Assembly (NCBI GenBank): GCA_045810625.1
Contig: JBJMVQ010000052.1
Location: 1 to 32,458 of the forward strand
DNA length: 32,458 nucleotides
From: JACQFZ01 sp045810625
GTDB lineage: Bacteria > Pseudomonadota > Gammaproteobacteria > Acidiferrobacterales > Sulfurifustaceae
Direction of reading: 5' to 3'
Shown here: positions 28,196 to 32,458 of the stretch, in pieces
How the letters are laid out: each line of letters opens with the position of its first letter
Numbering within the stretch: the stretch's first letter is position 1
The notes under the pieces: model-generated
The model's database searches: none
What the model was told of the DNA's origin: nothing
Seen by the model: the letters and a program-made list of their open reading frames with translations, nothing else
Translations under genes and position numbers: made by a program

Positions 28196-28921
28196 ATGAA
28201 GACGATAAAGTGGGTCGCCGCCGCACTCGTCCTCGCCAATCTTGCGTTTCTCATGTGGGGACTTTGGTACCACCAACCGCTCGTGGGACCGAACGGACCG
28301 CGGCCGCCGGTCGATGTTTCAGCCGACAAGATGCGCCTGTTGTCCGAGCCAGGCGTTCGACTCAGCCCCCGCGCCCGAAACGGCTCCCCGGCACACGCAG
28401 AAACCGTCGCCGCTTCCGCGGTAGTGAATTGCTATCGGCTCGGGCCGTTTGCGGCGCTCGAACGCGCTCGAGCGGCGGGCGCCAAGCTCGAAGGTTGGGG
28501 TTTGTCGTACGAGCGGATCGTCGAAACCGAGTCGATCGGTGAAGCGTACCGGGTGGTGACGCGGCCGTTTCCGAGCCGGGAGGCCGCCGAGCGGCGGCGC
28601 CGCGAGATCACGGCACTCGGCTTCACCGATAACGCCTTGCTGCAAGAGGAAGGTTTGGCGAACGCGATTTCCCTCGGTATCTTCGCCCTCGAACAGAATG
28701 CACGCGCCCACGTCCTAGAACTGGCGCACAAGGGCGTGCCGGCGATGATTCAGCGCATACCTAACGTACGTCCCGTCTACTGGTTGAAGATCGCTGAGCA
28801 GGATGTCGGCGATGAACCGGGCCGGGTGACGCCCGCGCGCTTCGCGGCCGAGGACTGGGGTACGCCGAACATGCGGCTTCAGGCCGCCACCTGTCGGACC
28901 GCCTCGCCGTCCGCGCGTTGA
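28196..28921 (+). CDS. SPOR-domain membrane protein
   Basis: A 241-residue protein with one N-terminal transmembrane segment (residues 5-24, VAAALVLANLAFLMWGLWY) and a periplasmic part. Residues about 78-200 resemble a SPOR domain: the NCYRLGPF opening, the YRVVTRPFPSREAA middle, and NAISLGIFALEQNARAHV with a second half. SPOR domains bind denuded glycan strands at the septum, so a division-related or envelope role is likely, though the repeat match is moderate. Proteins like this often follow birA-coaX in gammaproteobacteria, and here the gene starts 10 bases after coaX. AAGG lies before the ATG. Confidence 0.8.
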   Translation: MKTIKWVAAALVLANLAFLMWGLWYHQPLVGPNGPRPPVDVSADKMRLLSEPGVRLSPRARNGSPAHAETVAASAVVNCYRLGPFAALERARAAGAKLEGWGLSYERIVETESIGEAYRVVTRPFPSREAAERRRREITALGFTDNALLQEEGLANAISLGIFALEQNARAHVLELAHKGVPAMIQRIPNVRPVYWLKIAEQDVGDEPGRVTPARFAAEDWGTPNMRLQAATCRTASPSAR

Positions 28922-28962
28922 AAGCTCGGTCAGAGCCAAGTGCCGGGGCCGGGACAGAGCGT

Positions 28963-28968
28963 TATAAT
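28963..28968 (+). promoter_or_regulatory. Probable -10 box of the tRNA-Thr transcript
   Basis: A perfect TATAAT 24 bases upstream of the first tRNA 5' fragment, the right distance for the original tRNA gene. The -35 box is weak (GTGCCG or TGCCGG near 28940-28946). The complete tRNA now starts 323 bases after this box. Confidence 0.6.
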
Positions 28969-28991
28969 TCCCAAATCTATTTCCTTTTCGC

Positions 28992-29010
28992 GCCCGCATA
29001 GCTCAGCTGG
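28992..29010 (+). repeat. First partial copy of tRNA-Thr 5' end
   Basis: GCCCGCATAGCTCAGCTGG is identical to the first 19 nt of the complete tRNA-Thr (29291-29309). It stops in the D-loop, where element copy A begins. It cannot fold into a tRNA on its own. Confidence 0.93.
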
Positions 29011-29126
29011 GCGAGCCGGGGGTTTCGCGAATGCACTTAACGTGCATTCGCGCCGGCGCAGCGCCTCGTACAGGAAGTACGAGGCTGGAGTCGAGAATGG
29101 CGAAGTGCGACGCCATGGACGGCAGA
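29011..29126 (+). mobile_element. Small dispersed hairpin element, copy A
   Basis: A 116-bp unit from GCGAGCCGGGGGTTTCG to CGCCATGGACGGCAGA. Hairpin 1 is CGCGAATGCAC / GTGCATTCGCG (29026-29036 with 29042-29052), loop TTAAC. Hairpin 2 is a perfect 9-bp GCCTCGTAC / GTACGAGGC (29063-29071 with 29077-29085), loop AGGAA. It has the same length and spacing as copy C at 19968-20083. Fourteen bases separate its end from the second tRNA fragment. Confidence 0.72.
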
Positions 29127-29140
29127 GTGAACGCTTTCAT

Positions 29141-29159
29141 GCCCGCATAGCTCAGCTGG
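29141..29159 (+). repeat. Second partial copy of tRNA-Thr 5' end
   Basis: Again identical to tRNA-Thr nucleotides 1-19 and broken off at the same D-loop position, where element copy B begins. It starts 149 bp after the first copy and 150 bp before the complete gene. Confidence 0.93.
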
Positions 29160-29274
29160 GTGAAGCGGGGATTTCGCCGACACACTTAACGTGTGTCGGC
29201 GCCGCTGAACGCCCGGCCACGGAAGGTCGGGCCGGGGTTTAGCGAAGTCGAAACGCTACGCCATGGATGGCAAG
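29160..29274 (+). mobile_element. Small dispersed hairpin element, copy B
   Basis: A 115-bp unit from GTGAAGCGGGGATTTCG to CGCCATGGATGGCAAG. Hairpin 1 is CGCCGACACAC / GTGTGTCGGCG (29175-29185 with 29191-29201), loop TTAAC. Hairpin 2 is GCCCGGCC / GGTCGGGC (29211-29218 with 29225-29232) with one G-T pair, loop ACGGAA. Its hairpin 1 differs from copy A at four pairs, all compensated. Its two ends are closer to copy C than to copy A, so it is not a recent tandem copy of A. Confidence 0.72.
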
Positions 29275-29290
29275 TACGGATTTTTTCGAA

Positions 29291-29366
29291 GCCCGCATAG
29301 CTCAGCTGGTAGAGCAACCGCCTTGTAAGCGGTAGGTCGGGGGTTCAAATCCCTCTGTGGGCACCA
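29291..29366 (+). tRNA. tRNA-Thr (TGT)
   Basis: A complete 76-nt tRNA. The acceptor stem is GCCCGCA / TGTGGGC (one G-T pair), the anticodon stem ACCGC / GCGGT, and the loop CTTGTAA gives anticodon TGT at 29324-29326. CCA is encoded at 29364-29366. The AGAGCAAC and TAGGTC segments match other bacterial tRNA-Thr(TGT). Its first 19 nt occur twice more upstream, each followed by a hairpin element. A GCACCA / TGGTGC stem spans its CCA end, and GCCTGA / TCGGGC follows (29377-29392), without a T-run. Confidence 0.96.
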
Positions 29367-29515
29367 TTACTGGTGCGCCTGAAAAATCGGGCGAAAGATT
29401 TCTTGGATTGGCGCTTTATTGAAAGTCACATCATGCCTCGGCGGCGGCCGGCACTGTTACCCGTGCACGGCTTCGCCGCCTTTCAAATCCATAAAAACCG
29501 GCCAAGGAGAGTGTA

Positions 29516-32392
29516 ATGCCTCATAGCTTGTTCAATACCCTGCAGACATTCAAAACGAGTAGCGGGCGAACCGGGAAGTTCTACTCGCTGCCGGCCTTGG
29601 AGGCCGCCGGGGTAGGGCGAATCGGACGGCTGCCGGTTTCGATCCGCATCGTGCTCGAGTCGGTGCTGCGTAACTGCGACGGCAAGAAGGTGACCGAAGA
29701 GCACGTGCGCCAGCTCGCGAACTGGACGCCCAACGCGCCGCGCGTCAACGAAATTCCGTTCGTGGTCGCGCGCATCGTGCTGCAGGACTTCACCGGTGTG
29801 CCGCTGCTCTGTGATCTCGCAGCAATGCGCGGCGTCGCCGCAAAGCTTGGAAAGAATCCGAAGGTCATCGAGCCGCTCGTGCCCGTCGATCTCGTGGTCG
29901 ATCACTCGGTGCAGATCGATTACTACAACTCGCCCGACGCGCTCAAGCTCAACATGAAACTCGAATTCGAGCGCAACCGCGAGCGCTATCGCTTTATGAA
30001 ATGGGGCATGCAGGCGTTCGACACGTTTAAGGTCGTACCGCCGGGCATCGGCATCGTGCACCAGGTCAACCTGGAATATCTCGCACGCGGCGTGCTGCAA
30101 AAGGACGGCGTCTACTATCCGGATACGCTCGTCGGTACCGATTCGCACACGACCATGATCAACGGCATCGGCGTGGTCGGCTGGGGCGTCGGTGGTATCG
30201 AAGCGGAAGCCGGCATGCTCGGTCAGCCGGTTTATTTCCTGACGCCGGACGTCGTCGGCGTTAATCTGAAGGGCCGGTTGCGGGAAGGCGTGACCGCGAC
30301 CGATCTCGTGCTCACGATCACGGAGATGCTGCGCAAGGCCAAGGTCGTCGGCAAGTTCGTCGAGTTCTTCGGCGAGGGCACGGCGTCGCTGGCGCTTCCG
30401 GACCGCGCGACGATTGCCAACATGGCACCCGAGTACGGAGCGACGATGGGCTTCTTCCCGGTCGACGACGCGACCGTCAGCTACTTCAAGAACACCGGCC
30501 GCACCGACGAAGAGATCGACGCGTTCCAATCCTATTTTAAAGCGCAGGGGCTCTACGGCATTCCGAAAGCGGGTCAATGCGACTACTCGACCACGCTCGA
30601 GCTCGATCTCGGCACGATTCATCCGAGCGTCGCCGGACCGAAACGTCCGCAGGATCGCATCGAGCTGCCGAAGCTGAAGGACAAATTCACCGAGCTGTTT
30701 ACCAAACCGGTTCCCGAGAACGGCTACAACAAGAAGCTCGACGATCTCGCCACGCGCTTCCCGGTCAACCTCGACAACGGAACGGAGGTGGCCGCGGGTG
30801 GCGGCAGCCAGAACAATATCCCGCAGCCGGACGGATCGGCGCTCAGCAGCGGCAAGAACACCGCGCAGGTGACCGAGCTAGAAATGGCCGACAACCGGCC
30901 GACGCCCGACCGCGTCAACGTCGGCGCGGGCACGATCACTGAAGCGACAACGATCGGAAACGCCGATGTCCTCATCGCCGCCATTACGTCGTGCACGAAC
31001 ACGTCGAATCCGGGGGTGCTGCTCGCCGCCGGACTGCTGGCGAAGAAAGCGGTCGAGAAAGGATTGAAGGTCAAGCCGCACGTGAAGACGTCGCTCGCCC
31101 CGGGCTCGCGCGTGGTGAGTGAGTATCTCGCGCGCGCCGGATTGCAGACGTATCTTGATCAAGTTGGTTTTCGCGTCGTTGCTTACGGTTGTACTACCTG
31201 CATCGGCAACGCGGGCCCGCTCGCGCCGGCGATCGATGAAGCCATTACGGCGAACGACGTCGTCGCGGCGGCGGTGCTCTCCGGCAATCGCAACTTCGAA
31301 GCGCGCATCCACCAGAACATCCGCGCGAACTTTTTGATGAGCCCACCGCTCGTGGTCGCGTTCGCCATCGCGGGCACGGTCAACGTCGACATGAGCAAGG
31401 ATCCGCTCGGTATGGGCAAGGACGGGCGCTACGTGTTCTTGAAAGATATCTGGCCGACCCAGGAGGAAGTCGCGGCGGTGATGCAGTACGCCACCGACCC
31501 GGCGACGTATCGCAAGCTCTACAGCGATTTCACCAAAGACAATCCGCTGTGGAACGAGATCCCGGCGACGACCGGGATGGTCTATACCTGGGAAAAGTCG
31601 ACGTATATCGCCGAGCCGCCATTCTTCCGGGACTTCTCTCTGAAGCCCGGCACGTTCGGCAATGTGACACGGGCACGCGCGCTCGCGCTCTTCGGCGACT
31701 CCGTCACGACGGATCACATCAGCCCGGCAGGAAGCATCAAGGCGAGCTCGCCCGCGGGCAAGTATTTGCTAGAGCATGGTGTGAAGCAGCCCGACTTCAA
31801 CAGCTACGGCTCGCGCCGCGGCAACCACGAAGTGATGATGCGCGGCACGTTCGCCAACGTGCGCATCAAGAACCTGATGATCCCCGCGCGCGCCGACGGC
31901 TCGCGCGAGGAGGGCGGCGTCACGGTCTATCGCGGCGACGACGGGCGGGCCGAGAAGATGTTCATCTTCGACGCCGCGATGAAGTACATGGCGGCCGGGC
32001 GCCCCACCGTGATCTTCGCGGGCGAGGAATACGGCACCGGCTCATCGCGCGACTGGGCCGCGAAGGGCACGCAGCTGCTGGGCATCAAGGCCGTGGTTGC
32101 GCGCAGCTTCGAACGCATCCACCGCAGCAACCTCGTGGGCATGGGCGTGCTGCCGCTGCAGTTCAAGGGCAGCGACACGTGGCAGTCGCTGCGCCTGGAC
32201 GGCAGCGAGATGGTCGACGTGATCCCCGACCCGCACCTGCGCCCGCAAAGCGACGCGAAGATCGTGATCACGCGCGGCGATGGGTCGAAGCAGGAGGTGG
32301 TGGTCACGCTGAGGATCGATACGCCGATCGAGGTGGACTACTACAGGCATGGGGGCATCCTGCCGTTCGTGCTGAGGCAGCTTCTCAGCTGA
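29516..32392 (+). CDS. acnA: Aconitate hydratase AcnA
   Basis: A 958-residue AcnA/IRP1-type aconitase converting citrate to isocitrate in the TCA and glyoxylate cycles. The three [4Fe-4S] ligands are present: Cys493 in TSCTNTSNP, and Cys559 and Cys562 in YGCTTCIGNAGPL. TDSHTTMINGIGVVGWGVGG near 220 and the C-terminal swivel domain motifs GDSVTTDHISPAGSI and YGTGSSRDWAAKGTQLLG are also intact. In E. coli AcnA the ligands lie about 58 residues earlier. The extra length maps to residues about 395-470, a Gly/Asn/Ser-rich low-complexity stretch before the first cysteine. An AAGGAGAG site precedes the ATG. The gene stands alone, 149 bases after tRNA-Thr. The last 66 bases of the window hold no gene. 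Confidence 0.96.
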   Translation: MPHSLFNTLQTFKTSSGRTGKFYSLPALEAAGVGRIGRLPVSIRIVLESVLRNCDGKKVTEEHVRQLANWTPNAPRVNEIPFVVARIVLQDFTGVPLLCDLAAMRGVAAKLGKNPKVIEPLVPVDLVVDHSVQIDYYNSPDALKLNMKLEFERNRERYRFMKWGMQAFDTFKVVPPGIGIVHQVNLEYLARGVLQKDGVYYPDTLVGTDSHTTMINGIGVVGWGVGGIEAEAGMLGQPVYFLTPDVVGVNLKGRLREGVTATDLVLTITEMLRKAKVVGKFVEFFGEGTASLALPDRATIANMAPEYGATMGFFPVDDATVSYFKNTGRTDEEIDAFQSYFKAQGLYGIPKAGQCDYSTTLELDLGTIHPSVAGPKRPQDRIELPKLKDKFTELFTKPVPENGYNKKLDDLATRFPVNLDNGTEVAAGGGSQNNIPQPDGSALSSGKNTAQVTELEMADNRPTPDRVNVGAGTITEATTIGNADVLIAAITSCTNTSNPGVLLAAGLLAKKAVEKGLKVKPHVKTSLAPGSRVVSEYLARAGLQTYLDQVGFRVVAYGCTTCIGNAGPLAPAIDEAITANDVVAAAVLSGNRNFEARIHQNIRANFLMSPPLVVAFAIAGTVNVDMSKDPLGMGKDGRYVFLKDIWPTQEEVAAVMQYATDPATYRKLYSDFTKDNPLWNEIPATTGMVYTWEKSTYIAEPPFFRDFSLKPGTFGNVTRARALALFGDSVTTDHISPAGSIKASSPAGKYLLEHGVKQPDFNSYGSRRGNHEVMMRGTFANVRIKNLMIPARADGSREEGGVTVYRGDDGRAEKMFIFDAAMKYMAAGRPTVIFAGEEYGTGSSRDWAAKGTQLLGIKAVVARSFERIHRSNLVGMGVLPLQFKGSDTWQSLRLDGSEMVDVIPDPHLRPQSDAKIVITRGDGSKQEVVVTLRIDTPIEVDYYRHGGILPFVLRQLLS

Positions 32393-32458
32393 ATTTCCAG
32401 CGGCTCCAAGGCAGGCGCAGTACATCGCGCACACGCGAATCGCTGTTTAGCCTTTTCT

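Noticed and set aside
28992..29159. Partial tRNA copies as additional tRNA genes
   Set aside because: They contain only the first 19 nt, without anticodon, T-arm or 3' acceptor strand.
29011..29290. Group I or group II intron interrupting the tRNA
   Set aside because: Units of about 116 bp are too short, no intron core is visible, and the exon is duplicated rather than split, so splicing would not be needed to make the tRNA.
29483..30622. Minus-strand frame of about 379 codons opposite acnA
   Set aside because: It lies inside the strongly conserved acnA gene, with shadow composition and no domain or ribosome-binding site.

Overview
The window reads as a chromosomal core segment of a GC-rich gammaproteobacterium. 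Support comes from an rrs-tRNA-Ile-tRNA-Ala-rrl-rrf operon with gamma-type 16S signatures, ErpA, EF-P with both lysylation enzymes (EpmA, EpmB), and a birA-coaX-SPOR operon. The 16S gives an impression of a deep gammaproteobacterial order (Steroidobacterales- or Acidiferrobacterales-like), but that placement is only an impression. No phage, IS transposase, integrase or CRISPR array is visible.

Layout. 1-1760: a DUF6776-like membrane coiled-coil protein, bactofilin and erpA, closed by a symmetrical terminator. 1770-3086 (minus): M23 peptidase. 3255-4460: tyrS. 4603-10117: the ribosomal RNA operon with a near-consensus promoter, two boxA sites, a 14-bp 23S processing stem, a hairpin-rich 23S-5S spacer and a terminator. 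10366-12515: an EEP-superfamily hydrolase, dtd and an exported DUF4197 protein. 12565-15252: efp-epmA facing away from epmB, the EF-P beta-lysylation module. 15415-15915: a Prx5-type peroxiredoxin. 16076-21051: a TRAP transporter (binding protein, small permease, an unusually long large permease) followed by a 2-hydroxyacid dehydrogenase. 21135-21420 (minus): remnant of a haem cytochrome gene. 21529-22896: amidase. 22929-25049 (minus): acetoacetate-CoA ligase. 25528-28921: a GarR-like reductase, then birA, coaX and a SPOR protein. 28963-29366: a rearranged tRNA-Thr(TGT) locus. 29516-32392: acnA.

Most of this is housekeeping. The metabolic genes in the second half (TRAP uptake, 2-hydroxyacid dehydrogenase, tartronate-semialdehyde-type reductase, amidase, acetoacetate activation) suggest use of small organic acids; that link is inference.

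The item most worth attention is a small dispersed element of about 116 bp, present three times at two unrelated loci: copy C at 19968-20083, copy A at 29011-29126, copy B at 29160-29274. Each copy is preceded by a duplicate of the 5' end of the gene that follows: the first 19 nt of tRNA-Thr (twice), or the first 10 codons plus 8 upstream bases of the 2-hydroxyacid dehydrogenase. The downstream gene is left complete. The step from one gene start to the next is 149, 149 and 150 bp. The elements differ in sequence but keep an 11-bp hairpin with an invariant TTAAC loop and a second hairpin with a GGAA-containing loop, with many paired compensatory changes. I do not recognise this element as a named family.
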